15,903 nt of DNA from Anammoximicrobium sp032229885 (GCA_032229885.1 JAVYAJ010000450.1:1-15903), one strand, 5' to 3'. Positions 1-7,265 are shown, counted from the first letter of the stretch. A program made the numbers and translations. The notes: generated by a model not told the origin, from the letters alone.

Positions 1-210
1 CATCACCGATCGATTGACGAGAGGGATCCGCGTTTTTTTGAGATTTTCCACCTCGAATTCGCGCGTCGATCACCGAGAATCCTACGCCCAGCACGGTACA
101 CGACGGATGCGGAAAATCTCGTCTTTTCGGGCTAGGAGCAACATCGCAAAGGCTCGAGTATGCGTGGGGCGCAGCCGCCGAGCCCAGCCGTATTACTCTG
201 CGTAGCCTGC

Positions 211-238
211 TTGATTTACCAGACGTTCGTGATATGCT
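211..238 (+). promoter_or_regulatory. Candidate sigma70-type extended -10 promoter
   Basis: TTGATT at 211-216 is followed by a 16-base spacer and TATGCT at 233-238. A TG dinucleotide at 230-231 makes an extended -10. Each hexamer matches consensus at four of six positions. Transcription would start near 245, about 60 bases before the ATG at 306. An upstream in-frame ATG at 234 lies inside the -10 element, which argues against it as the start codon. Confidence 0.45.
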
Positions 239-291
239 CAACGAATCGGTAGTCTCGTTTGTCGGATCTGTGAGTACGACTTCTTGTAACT

Positions 292-297
292 GGAGGG
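292..297 (+). promoter_or_regulatory. Ribosome binding site deciding the start at 306
   Basis: GGAGGG sits eight bases before ATG 306, and the peptide that follows is a typical signal sequence. This picks 306 over the in-frame ATG at 234. Confidence 0.75.
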
Positions 298-305
298 CAC
301 TGTCG

Positions 306-1145
306 ATGTTTCGATCCGCGTTGAAAAAAAGTTTGCTGTTGGCCGCCCTGGTGGCGACTGGCCTAACATTGTCCACGAGTTCGGCCGAAGCCCATTGGGG
401 ACACTGGCGCGTGGGCTACTGGGGTTGGTCTGGGTGGGTTGGCTATCCGGCTTACGTCTACACGCCGTCCTGCTACAGCCCCTGCCTCGGCGGTCGCGGC
501 TGGGTGCGGTATAGCTCGTGCTGGCAACCCAGCCCTTGCTACGTCGGGTGCGGTTGGAGTTGCAGTTCGTGGTGCGGTTTCCCGACTTGCGGGTGCAGCG
601 TCTGTTCTTGCCCCATCGCGGATTGCGGTTGCGGCGCGACGGTCCATTCGTCGCCTCAAATCGCCACCTCGCCAGCGGCGGCGCCTGCTCCGGCGGCCGA
701 AGCACAGCCGGCGCGCGAACCATCGTCCCTGTTGCCTGCGCCTCCGGCGGCGGACGACGGAGAATCGTCGGCAGCCCCCGGTGTGAGTCCGTTGCGTTCG
801 TCAGACCCGCCGCCGTTGCCGTCGGCGCCCGGAGTCGACGCCAAGCCGAGCGCGTCGCGCAACCTGCCGGCGGATGCGGCATTGATCAGTGTCGTGGTGC
901 CGCGAGACGCCCGCGTCTACGTGAACGGGTTGCTCACCAAGACGCCGGGAGCCCAGCGGCAGTACGTTTCGTACGGTCTGCGGCCCGGCTTCAGCTACAC
1001 CTACGAGGTTCGAGTTGAAGTGACCCGCAACGGGCGCACGCTTCGCGACACGAAGGTTGTGCGCGTCGAGGTCGGCCAGACACGCGAATTGGCGTTCAAC
1101 CCGATCGACGAGACCGACGCGCGGATCGCCTCGCGATTGCCGTGA
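306..1145 (+). CDS. Exported Trp/Cys-rich protein with C-terminal TIGR03000-like domain
   Basis: Predicted secreted protein of 279 aa and unknown function. Residues 1-29 form a signal peptide (basic MFRSALKK, hydrophobic core, cleavage likely after AEA). Residues 30-50 are rich in Trp, Gly and Tyr. Residues 56-109 hold 13 cysteines in irregular CxC, CxxC and wider spacings. Residues 118-190 form an Ala/Pro/Ser linker. Residues about 193-264 (ISVVVPRDARVYVNG to RVEVGQTREL) resemble TIGR03000, a beta-rich uncharacterised domain found mainly in Planctomycetes. The start at 306 is set by GGAGGG and the signal peptide. The gene stands alone and converges on the phosphatase gene. The Cys-rich part may be cross-linked by disulfides in the cell envelope, which is inference. 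The domain call is from pattern recognition, not a profile search. Confidence 0.8.
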   Translation: MFRSALKKSLLLAALVATGLTLSTSSAEAHWGHWRVGYWGWSGWVGYPAYVYTPSCYSPCLGGRGWVRYSSCWQPSPCYVGCGWSCSSWCGFPTCGCSVCSCPIADCGCGATVHSSPQIATSPAAAPAPAAEAQPAREPSSLLPAPPAADDGESSAAPGVSPLRSSDPPPLPSAPGVDAKPSASRNLPADAALISVVVPRDARVYVNGLLTKTPGAQRQYVSYGLRPGFSYTYEVRVEVTRNGRTLRDTKVVRVEVGQTRELAFNPIDETDARIASRLP

Positions 1146-1210
1146 GACGCGACACGGCCCGTTTGTCGATCGCCTGACGGCCGCGGCGCGCCCCGCCGCG
1201 GCGTCGCCGA

Positions 1211-1231
1211 CGAGGCGCGATGCGCGCCTCG
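1211..1231 (+). terminator. Hairpin downstream of the exported-protein gene
   Basis: A perfect 9-bp GC-rich stem (CGAGGCGCG / CGCGCCTCG) closes on an ATG triloop 65 bases after the stop codon. A second inverted repeat (CCGCGGC / GCCGCGG) lies at 1181-1201. Neither is followed by a T run, so termination is a guess from position between convergent genes. Confidence 0.35.
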
Positions 1232-1407
1232 GACGGCGCAGCCAAGCTTGCCTGCACGCGGCGCGCCGAGACTCACTGCCATCGGCCTGGCGTGTGACGC
1301 CGCGCCCCGCGGCCCCACCTAATGCTCCGTAAGGACGAAACATCGGAAGGGGGGGGCTGCGGTCGCCAGACCGCCGGAACCCCGCGCGCCGGCGGGTGCG
1401 GCTGTCG

Positions 1408-1428
1408 AAAAAACGGAAATGGGACCGT
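1408..1428 (-). terminator. Weak candidate terminator of the phosphatase gene
   Basis: On the minus strand, a short ACGG/CCGT stem with an 8-base loop is followed by a run of six T (the last base of the stem plus five), starting four bases after the phosphatase stop codon. The stem is only four pairs, so confidence is low. Confidence 0.25.
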
Positions 1429-1431
1429 GCG

Positions 1432-2628
1432 TCAGTCTCGCCGTTCGAGCAGCACGATGGACGTATCATCGTGGCGGCCATGGCCGGCCGTGGCGTCGTG
1501 CGAGTCTTGGAACAGCCTGTCCAGCACCTCGGAAATGGGTAGATTGACGGTGTCCTTGAGCGTCGCGATGATCCCACTCTCGCCGAACTGGTCTTCCTCT
1601 TTTCCGTCCGGCGGAAAGGCTTCGTCCAACCCATCCGTGTACAGCAGGATGCGACAGTTCGGGGGAACCTGAAACTCGCATTTCTGGTATTCCCATTCCT
1701 CGTCGATGATCAACGGCAGCCCGCCCTCCTCCTTGCTGCCCAGTTTGTGGACTTCGTTGGTCGTCAGATCCTGCAGCAGCGGCATGGGATGGCCTGCCGA
1801 AGTCCACTCGAAACGGTGCATCGAGGGGTCGAGTGTGCAGTACAACAGCGTGATAAAGCCGCCTTGGTCCGCGCTGATCACGTCGCTGTGGCAGAGACGG
1901 CGGTTTACCTCCATCACGAAATCGGCCGTATCGGAGAAGCGCCGATCACGGATCATGCTGATCAGCGTGTGCATGGTCATGATCGACATGCACGCTTTGA
2001 CCCCATGTCCAGCCGCGTCGCCCAGGACGATCACGACCTCGTGCCCTTCCATGGCAAACACGTCATAGTAGTCGCCGCCCGCCATTACCACGGGGCGGTC
2101 ACCGACTACGCGAATTTGAGACGGTTCGTAACGAGCGACGATCCGATAACCGGCCGGCATCGGCAGGTCTTGTGGCAGCACAGCCTCTTGCAATTGACGC
2201 ACCGCCTCGACTTCTTCGCGCAGCTTTTCAGCCACGATCTGGGCGCGTTGGGCCTGGACGGTCAAGAACGCGGCTTCCATGATCGAAGTCAACAGGAAGA
2301 CGAAATCGCCGTTTTCATCGCGTGAGATAAACGAGTGCAACCCGTTCTTGATGAACTTGGCGACCTGGCTGATCTCGCCGGGACGCCACGCGCCGACGAC
2401 GGGCGCGTTCGGCAAGCGGCGACGAAGATGCTCGAACAGTTCGAACGCCACGCTCTCCGAGGGGAACGTCAAGTCCATCAGCACGGCGTCGAAGTCCTCC
2501 GACGTCGCGACCTGCGTCAACTCGTCGGGATCCGTCACCACCCGCGCCGTGTTCTCGTCGACGTTCAGGAACGTGTCGATCAACTCGGCTTCAACGATAT
2601 CGTCCCAACCGACCAGAATCCGCATCAT
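1432..2628 (-). CDS. Receiver-like / PP2C (SpoIIE, RsbU-type) serine phosphatase
   Basis: Predicted cytoplasmic protein phosphatase of 398 aa. Residues 1-115 resemble a response-regulator receiver, with acidic D9/D10 and candidate phospho-acceptor D52 in VLMDLTF. Residues 125-150 look like a coiled-coil linker. Residues 155-396 carry the PP2C_SpoIIE domain with its metal-binding acids: GGDYYD (D186, D189), LGDAAGHG (D204), SAGHP, YTDGLDEA (D332) and HDDTS (D387, D388). Such proteins usually dephosphorylate anti-sigma-factor antagonists in partner-switching circuits. No such partner is visible here, so the substrate is unknown. The receiver lacks the usual Ser/Thr and Lys (an Arg is at the Lys position). 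Two adjacent ATG codons (2628, 2625) share one AGAGGAA ribosome site, so the true start could be one codon later. A dedicated promoter lies upstream. Confidence 0.9.
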   Translation of the reverse strand: MMRILVGWDDIVEAELIDTFLNVDENTARVVTDPDELTQVATSEDFDAVLMDLTFPSESVAFELFEHLRRRLPNAPVVGAWRPGEISQVAKFIKNGLHSFISRDENGDFVFLLTSIMEAAFLTVQAQRAQIVAEKLREEVEAVRQLQEAVLPQDLPMPAGYRIVARYEPSQIRVVGDRPVVMAGGDYYDVFAMEGHEVVIVLGDAAGHGVKACMSIMTMHTLISMIRDRRFSDTADFVMEVNRRLCHSDVISADQGGFITLLYCTLDPSMHRFEWTSAGHPMPLLQDLTTNEVHKLGSKEEGGLPLIIDEEWEYQKCEFQVPPNCRILLYTDGLDEAFPPDGKEEDQFGESGIIATLKDTVNLPISEVLDRLFQDSHDATAGHGRHDDTSIVLLERRD

Positions 2629-2683
2629 CGCGTTCCTCTGTCTGCGCTGAAGTCAGGGATTGTCTGCGTGTCCCTACAGACAA

Positions 2684-2713
2684 AGTGTAACGCGAAGCTC
2701 GACCGGACTTCAA
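2684..2713 (-). promoter_or_regulatory. Candidate sigma70-type promoter of the phosphatase gene
   Basis: On the minus strand TTGAAG (2713-2708), an 18-base spacer and TACACT (2689-2684) precede the phosphatase gene. The start point would be near 2677, giving a leader of about 50 bases. It lies directly after the dnaB terminator, consistent with a separate transcription unit. Confidence 0.5.
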
Positions 2714-2747
2714 GTTAGGGTAGGCAAAAAGCCCGCTCGCAACCCGC

Positions 2748-2787
2748 AAAAAGTGTCCGGCCACGATCGATTCGGACGAGCCGGACA
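2748..2787 (-). terminator. Intrinsic terminator of dnaB and its operon
   Basis: On the minus strand an 8-bp stem (TGTCCGGC / GCCGGACA) with an 18-base loop is followed by C and five T. It begins nine bases after the dnaB stop codon. Confidence 0.65.
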
Positions 2788-2795
2788 AGGCCGGT

Positions 2796-4205
2796 TCAGA
2801 AGCTATTGACGGCCGCCTCGCGGTTGTAGTCGTCAAATTCCTGCAGTCGCTCCGGCGCCAGGTTCTGGAAACGAGTGAACTTCTTTTCCCACTGCAATTC
2901 GGCCTCGCCGACCGGACCATTGCGCTGTTTGGCGATGATGATTTCGGCCATGCCTTCGGCCTCTTTCTGCTCTTCACCGCGCAGATAATAGTCTTCGCGA
3001 TGGACGAACATGACCACGTCGGCATCCTGCTCGATCGCCCCCGATTCGCGCAGGTGGCTGAGCCGCGGGCGATGATCGCGAGTGTCTTCCGCCTGTCGAT
3101 TCAATTGAGCCAAGCACAGCACGGGAACCTGCATCTCGCGGGCGAGCCCTTTTAGCCGCCGCGCGATCCGAGCCACCTGCTCTTGGCGCGAATCGTCGGC
3201 GTTGTCCGGTTCGATGAGCTGCAGGTAATCGATGCAGATTAGGGCGAGGTCTCCCTCGCGACGTTTGATCCGCCGCGCCGCGGCGGCGATCTCGCTGACC
3301 GTGCGCGACGGCGAGTCGTCGACGAACAGCGGCGATTGGCTGATCTCGCTGGCCTTTTCGACCAAACGCATCCGGTCGGTGTTGGCCAAGGTCCCGTTGC
3401 GGAGGCGGTGGCTGTCCACGCGCGCCGCCGAACACAGCAGCCGATCGGCCAGTTCGGTCGACGACATTTCCAGGCTCACGAACAGCGTGGGACGTCGCAA
3501 CTCGACCGAGACGTACTCGGCGATGTTCATGGCAAACGCCGTCTTGCCCATGCTCGGGCGCGCAGCCAGGATGATCAGTTCCGAACTGTGCAAGCCCCCC
3601 ATCAATTGATCCAGTTTTTCAAACCCGGTGTCGACGGCCCCCGACGTGTGCTCGCCGCGCATGCGGGCGTCGAGCCGATCCATGGCGGTGTGCAGGATGT
3701 CGCGGATCGAGTTGACCGACGATGCCGAACGCTGGTCGGTGATGGCAAAGATCTGCTGTTCGGCCACGCTCACCAGGTGGCGCGAATCCGTGGTTGCGTC
3801 GTAAGCCTGGCGGAGGATCTCGCTGCTCGCGCCGATCAAGGCGCGCAGCGTCGACTTCTCGCGGACGATCTCGGCATAGTAGCGGGCGTGCGCGGCGTTC
3901 GGTACGGCCTGGCCGATCTTGTACAGATACGCGGCGCCGCCGATGGTCTCGTAGTGGCCGCTCTGCTTGAGACGCGCGACCAACAGCGTGACGTCGATCT
4001 TGCCGCCCGACTCGTGCATCGCCTGCATGTGCGTGAACAGGCAGCGATTGGCCTCGTCGAAAAAGTCGTCGGGCCGCACAATCAGCGACACCTCGTCGCA
4101 CGAGTCGGGCATCAGCAGAATGCCGCCCAAAATGCCCTGCTCGGCTTCCAGGTCATACGGCAACCGACGATCGAGAGTCTGTCCGGAACCTCCACGCTCG
4201 ACCAT
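2796..4205 (-). CDS. dnaB: Replicative DNA helicase DnaB
   Basis: ATP-driven hexameric helicase that unwinds DNA at the replication fork and contacts primase. Length is 469 aa, normal for the family. Residues about 13-115 form the N-terminal DnaB domain (LPYDLEAEQGILGGIL at its start). A linker follows. Residues about 185-460 form the RecA-like motor, with Walker A at 215-222 (ARPSMGKT, K221), Walker B at 323-329 (ICIDYLQ, D326), and IIIAKQRNGP with K426 and R428 near the C-terminus, the usual arginine-finger segment. No intein interrupts it. The start at 4205 is chosen because AGGAGGAGG lies three bases upstream; an in-frame ATG at 4235 has no such site. It is the last gene of the rplY-to-dnaB cluster, 390 bases after rplI. 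Confidence 0.97.
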   Translation of the reverse strand: MVERGGSGQTLDRRLPYDLEAEQGILGGILLMPDSCDEVSLIVRPDDFFDEANRCLFTHMQAMHESGGKIDVTLLVARLKQSGHYETIGGAAYLYKIGQAVPNAAHARYYAEIVREKSTLRALIGASSEILRQAYDATTDSRHLVSVAEQQIFAITDQRSASSVNSIRDILHTAMDRLDARMRGEHTSGAVDTGFEKLDQLMGGLHSSELIILAARPSMGKTAFAMNIAEYVSVELRRPTLFVSLEMSSTELADRLLCSAARVDSHRLRNGTLANTDRMRLVEKASEISQSPLFVDDSPSRTVSEIAAAARRIKRREGDLALICIDYLQLIEPDNADDSRQEQVARIARRLKGLAREMQVPVLCLAQLNRQAEDTRDHRPRLSHLRESGAIEQDADVVMFVHREDYYLRGEEQKEAEGMAEIIIAKQRNGPVGEAELQWEKKFTRFQNLAPERLQEFDDYNREAAVNSF

Positions 4206-4208
4206 CTG

Positions 4209-4217
4209 CCTCCTCCT
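4209..4217 (-). promoter_or_regulatory. Ribosome binding site deciding the dnaB start
   Basis: AGGAGGAGG on the minus strand, three bases before ATG 4205 (the upstream AGGAGG part is six bases away). It is an unusually strong site and fixes the start against the longer reading from 4235. Confidence 0.8.
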
Positions 4218-4564
4218 GGAAAAAACCAAGCCCACCCGGTCTGTGGCTCATAAACCTGCCGCAACCCGTGTGCCGGTCAAGTTGATCGAGCCGAACTCGG
4301 GCTCTATCCGCCGAAGACGGACCACACCGCGGCCGATATGCTGCGCGGGCAAGAACGCCCCCCCGCGAACGCTAGGTTCTGTGCCGCCAAGACGAAGAAA
4401 ATCCGCCCCACGCGGTTCCCCTCTGGGGGCCAGCGAGGTAGACAGCTCGACGCTTCGCGCCAAGCGGAAATATGAGACGCAGCAGTCCCCATCGCTCGAT
4501 TCGCGGCGACGTGAGCTTCCATCAAACCGCGCGACCCCCGCCCGCGGCGCGGATATCGAGTCGT

Positions 4565-4585
4565 TGGCGCGCAAATGGTGCGCCA
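4565..4585 (-). terminator. Hairpin after rplI, possible attenuator
   Basis: An 8-pair stem (TGGCGC / GCGCCA extended by two pairs, one G-T) with loop AAATG begins ten bases after the rplI stop. There is no T run, so it could be a partial terminator or an RNA 3'-end stabiliser. Confidence 0.3.
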
Positions 4586-4595
4586 GCGGCCGATG

Positions 4596-5141
4596 TCATT
4601 TCTTGATCTGCGCGTCCGCGACGGCCGTCGGCACCACCCAGACTTTGACGTCCGTGTCGATGTCCTGATGCAGATGCACCTTGACGGTGTACAGGCCAAG
4701 CTCTTTGAGCGGCCCGTCGAGCCGAATCTGATCGATGGCCAGATGAATGTCGTTCAGCTTCAAGGTCGCCACGATTTCCGGGGCGCCGACGCTGCCGTAC
4801 AGGTGCCCTTCGTCGTTGGCGTTGGCCTCGATCGTCACGCTCTGTCGGGTCAACACGTCCGCCAGCGTTCGCAAATCCGCCAACCGCGATTTTTCGATCT
4901 CCAACAAGCGCGCTTTATGCTTTTCGACCATTCGCTTGTGGTGCGGAGTGACTACGGTCGCCAAGCCTTGAGGCAGCAGATAGTTGTTGGCGTACCCGGG
5001 CTTGACCTCGACTACGTCTCCCTGTCGCCCCAGGTCGCGCACCGTTTGGATCAACAGCAGTTGAATTCCCTTGTTATTTCCTTGCGGTAGCCGCTGGTAC
5101 TTGGCACGGCGAGTCCGTTTGGCCATCTGCGTCTTGGGCAT
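4596..5141 (-). CDS. rplI: 50S ribosomal protein L9
   Basis: Binds domain V of 23S rRNA near the L1 stalk and affects reading-frame fidelity. The 181-aa product contains the full L9 signature GRQGDVVEVKPGYANNYLLP followed by QGLA, then the long connecting helix (HHKRMVEKHKARLLEIEKSRL) and a C-terminal domain with YGSVGAPEI. The usual N-terminus begins at the IQLLLI segment, so this protein carries a basic extension of about 25 residues. The start at 5141 has an AGGTGG site four bases upstream. ATG 5126 (MAKRTRR) is an alternative with a weaker site. It follows ssb by 120 bases. No rpsR lies between them. Confidence 0.95.
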   Translation of the reverse strand: MPKTQMAKRTRRAKYQRLPQGNNKGIQLLLIQTVRDLGRQGDVVEVKPGYANNYLLPQGLATVVTPHHKRMVEKHKARLLEIEKSRLADLRTLADVLTRQSVTIEANANDEGHLYGSVGAPEIVATLKLNDIHLAIDQIRLDGPLKELGLYTVKVHLHQDIDTDVKVWVVPTAVADAQIKK

Positions 5142-5261
5142 GAGTCCACCTGTTTTCACGTGAAAGTCGTTGATATCAGTCCGGATCTCGAACCGTGATT
5201 GCTCTGCGCCGTCGGCACGGGATCGCGATCGCATCTGGTATTGACTTGTTGCTGTTTCCAC

Positions 5262-5753
5262 TCAAAACGGCAAATTGTCATCTGGCGGAGCGCTGCCGGC
5301 GCTTGCCGGCGGCCCGGATCGCCCAGGCGGCCCGTCGTCGTAGGACGGCCGTCCTGTGTACTCCGATTCATCGAACGTTGCCACATCGCGATCACGACCG
5401 CGTCCGCCTCCTCCGGCCGAGTCGCCCCGGCTGCCGACCATCTGCATCCGTTCGCCGACAACTCGTAATTTCGAGCGTTTCTGGCCGTCGGTCTCCCAGG
5501 TATCTAGCTTCAGCCGTCCCTCGACAAAGATTGGCGACCCTTTACTCAGGTATTCGCTCGCCACCTCGGCCTGGCGCCCCCACAGTGTCACATCGACAAA
5601 GGTGGTTTCTTCGATCCATTCGCCCGCTTGATTCTTGCGGCGATCCGAAACGGCGAGCCCGATTTCGGTGACCGCCAACCCGCTCGGCGTGTACTTGATC
5701 TCGACGTCTCGCGTCAGCCTGCCTAGGAGGATCACTCGATTGTAATTGGCCAT
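5262..5753 (-). CDS. ssb: Single-stranded DNA-binding protein
   Basis: Coats single-stranded DNA in replication, recombination and repair, and recruits partner enzymes through its C-terminal tip. The 163-aa product has the OB fold in residues 1-105 (NRVILLGRLTRDVEIKYTPSG, TLWGRQAE, FVEGRLKLDTWE). A Gly/Arg/Pro-rich disordered linker follows, then the acidic tip DDNLPF, the family's protein-interaction motif. GAGGAGGG lies seven bases before ATG 5753. The gene sits between rpsF and rplI, as in many bacteria. The 374-base gap upstream suggests independent transcription. Confidence 0.96.
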   Translation of the reverse strand: MANYNRVILLGRLTRDVEIKYTPSGLAVTEIGLAVSDRRKNQAGEWIEETTFVDVTLWGRQAEVASEYLSKGSPIFVEGRLKLDTWETDGQKRSKLRVVGERMQMVGSRGDSAGGGGRGRDRDVATFDESEYTGRPSYDDGPPGRSGPPASAGSAPPDDNLPF

Positions 5754-5813
5754 GCTCCCACCCTCCTCGCAGACGGTTTCTCGTCTCGCTAACGCCGGTC
5801 TTGTCCCGGCAAT

Positions 5814-5858
5814 TCGCCCAGAACAACGCGGCCTATCGCCCAGAACGAACGCGGCCTA
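5814..5858. repeat. Tandem 22/23-base duplication in the ssb leader
   Basis: Copy 1 (5814-5835) and copy 2 (5836-5858) are directly adjacent. They are identical except for one extra G in copy 2. Both begin TCGCCCAGAAC and end AACGCGGCCTA. Confidence 0.85.
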
Positions 5859-5904
5859 TGTTCGACGGATAAATCGCGACGCACCCGCCACCCGGTTCCA
5901 ACTT

Positions 5905-5931
5905 CGTCAGAGTCACGACCCGTGACTGACG
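5905..5931 (-). promoter_or_regulatory. Stable hairpin in the ssb leader
   Basis: CGTCAG and TCACG pair with CGTGA and CTGACG, giving 11 pairs with a two-base bulge and a three-base loop. An alternative 7-bp pairing (AGTCACG / CGTGACT) uses the same bases. No T run follows, so a terminator is unlikely; a leader structure or protein-binding site is possible. Confidence 0.4.
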
Positions 5932-6086
5932 ATGAACGCCCGCAGATCGGCGAAAATTCGGCGTCCCGTGCGCTGTTGCTGGCATATTGTCGCAAACCCA
6001 GCTAGACACACCGTCCACGCGGACGTCAAGCCATGACGCCCCTATCGACAAACACGCGTTGGCAGCCAGACAACCCCTGCTTGTCG

Positions 6087-6095
6087 ATTATATCA
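6087..6095 (-). promoter_or_regulatory. Perfect extended -10 element upstream of ssb
   Basis: On the minus strand TGATATAAT gives a consensus TATAAT with the extended TGn. No recognisable -35 lies 16-18 bases upstream, which extended -10 promoters tolerate. It starts about 30 bases after the rpsF stop and would leave a leader of roughly 325 bases before ssb. Confidence 0.45.
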
Positions 6096-6127
6096 GCCTC
6101 GACTGCATCGGCTTTGGGGAATCGACC

Positions 6128-6604
6128 TCAACGATTCTTTTCCTCCTCCACGTCCTCTTCCCATGGACCATCTGCCGCGCCATCTTCGCTCTCACCAGCC
6201 TCGTCCGACGCTCTTGACGATACTTCATCCGGATGCGGCAACAATCGCTTGCCCTCGGCATGCGCGACCAGCGCCTCAACAAGGCGCGGATCCACGCGCA
6301 AGGTCAGGCTCCGCAGGATATCGTCCTCCAGACGACAAGCTCGCGTAAACGCTGTCAGCTTGCTGCTCTCGACGCGAAAATACGTCAGCCAGTAGGTCCC
6401 CTTGCGGTGCCCACGGATGGGATATGCCAGTCGCTGCTCGCTCCATAGCCGGCTCGCCAAAACCTCGCCGCCACAGCTCTGGACCAGCTTGGCGATCCTG
6501 CCGCCTACGCCCGCTTGGTCACGAGCAAAGCTGTTGGAATCGTAAATCGACAAGCATTCATAAACGTTCTGTGCCAACCCAGCATCCCCCCCGTCGCTTT
6601 TCAC
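6128..6604 (-). CDS. rpsF: 30S ribosomal protein S6
   Basis: Small-subunit protein that binds 16S rRNA together with S18. The 158-aa product carries the S6 fold at about residues 12-105: NVYECLSIYDSN, a helix, then AYPIRGHRKGTYWLTYFRVE and LRVDPRLVEALVAH. The C-terminal ~45 residues form a long acidic tail rich in Glu, Asp and Ser that exceeds the minimal fold. The start is GTG at 6604, overlapping the pth stop codon in GTGA, which suggests translational coupling. This leaves no room for an untranslated S6:S18-binding leader before rpsF. rpsR is not adjacent. Confidence 0.93.
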   Translation of the reverse strand: MKSDGGDAGLAQNVYECLSIYDSNSFARDQAGVGGRIAKLVQSCGGEVLASRLWSEQRLAYPIRGHRKGTYWLTYFRVESSKLTAFTRACRLEDDILRSLTLRVDPRLVEALVAHAEGKRLLPHPDEVSSRASDEAGESEDGAADGPWEEDVEEEKNR

Positions 6605-7164
6605 GCGCCGTTATATTGGTTCATGCAGATTTCAATGCCCTTCACAACCCAGTCGCGCAGCGCCCACACGGACTCGGCAACTGCCCCATCTATCAGTTTT
6701 CGCTCGTCCGCGCCAAATTTGCTCAATACGAAGTTCGCGGCGTTCCAGTTGGTCGGTGGCGATCCGACGCCGATCCTCAGACGGGGAATTTCTTCCGTCC
6801 CCAATCTCTGAATAATATTCTGTAGCCCCTTTTGCCCACCGGCTGAACCTCGCATCCGAAACCGCAGCTTGGCTAACGGTAGATTAAAATCGTCACAGAC
6901 AATGATCAAGTCCTGATTGCTTAGCTTATGAAAATCCCGGGCGGGCTGGACGCTCGCACCGCTGAGATTCATATACGTCAGCGGACACAGAAGGAGCACC
7001 TTGTGGCCTTCGATGTCCACATCCGCGACCTCGCCCTGAAATCGAACTCGCCGCGCGCCGGCGCCAAACTGCTGGGCCAAGCGAGCCAGAACCTCCCACC
7101 CGATGTTGTGACGCGTTCCTACGTACCTTTGGCCCGGATTGCCCAGACCTACGATCAGTTTCAT
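6601..7164 (-). CDS. pth: Peptidyl-tRNA hydrolase
   Basis: Cleaves peptidyl-tRNA released from stalled ribosomes, recycling tRNA. The 187-aa product fits the family. Visible motifs are VGLGNPG with N9, TRHNIGW with catalytic H19, LTYMNLSG with N66, and IIVCDDFNLP with D91 at the usual Asp position. In the later GGHNGL motif the His-Asn pair is Gln-Lys (GGQKGL, Q111 and K112). The open frame runs upstream to 7518, but the Pth fold begins at MKLIVGLGNPG, so ATG 7164 is the start, preceded by AAGGGCGG. It lies 101 bases after rplY and overlaps rpsF by four bases. Confidence 0.96.
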   Translation of the reverse strand: MKLIVGLGNPGQRYVGTRHNIGWEVLARLAQQFGAGARRVRFQGEVADVDIEGHKVLLLCPLTYMNLSGASVQPARDFHKLSNQDLIIVCDDFNLPLAKLRFRMRGSAGGQKGLQNIIQRLGTEEIPRLRIGVGSPPTNWNAANFVLSKFGADERKLIDGAVAESVWALRDWVVKGIEICMNQYNGA

Positions 7165-7265
7165 CCATCCGCCCTTCGGGCCGATCAAGGCGCCCGCCAG
7201 ATCCGGCCGCGGGCGGTCGCCGGCGACAAAGAACTCGACGGCCGAGCAACCGCGACCCGTAGCGC

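Larger units (their letters stand above)
1..305. other. Non-coding stretch before the first gene
   Basis: I see no credible gene here. The only open frame (14-205, plus) has an arginine- and serine-rich composition typical of chance translation and no ribosome binding site. The last ~95 bases hold the candidate promoter and ribosome binding site of the downstream exported-protein gene. The left part may be the end of the neighbouring intergenic region outside the window. Confidence 0.5.
4206..4595 (-). other. rplI-dnaB intergenic region
   Basis: These 390 bases hold the dnaB ribosome site and a hairpin close to the rplI end. A 108-codon minus-strand frame (4248-4574) has no ribosome site and no recognisable features. 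I see no convincing promoter; TTGACC near the dnaB end lacks a good -10. The spacing suggests separate control of dnaB, but the element is not identified. Confidence 0.4.
5754..6127 (-). other. Long structured leader between rpsF and ssb
   Basis: This gap holds no credible gene. It contains an extended -10 (6087-6095), a second weaker promoter-like pair (TTGACG 6029-6024 and TCTAGC 6006-6001, 17-base spacer), a stable hairpin (5905-5931), a 22/23-base tandem duplication (5814-5858), and the ssb ribosome site. It is most simply read as a promoter region plus a 5' leader of about 250-330 bases for ssb-rplI-dnaB. Confidence 0.5.

Noticed and set aside
801..1634. Long minus-strand open frame (277 codons) across the exported-protein gene and the convergent spacer
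   Set aside because: It is antisense to the TIGR03000-type gene, overlaps the phosphatase gene in another frame, is arginine-rich and has no ribosome site or recognisable domain.
3336..4253. Plus-strand open frame of 305 codons antisense to dnaB
   Set aside because: DnaB is unambiguous on the other strand; this is a GC-driven shadow with no motif.
4248..4574. 108-codon minus frame between rplI and dnaB
   Set aside because: No ribosome site, no domain, composition like chance translation of GC-rich DNA.
6605..6640. S6:S18-binding leader before rpsF
   Set aside because: rpsF begins inside the pth stop codon, so no untranslated leader exists at this place.
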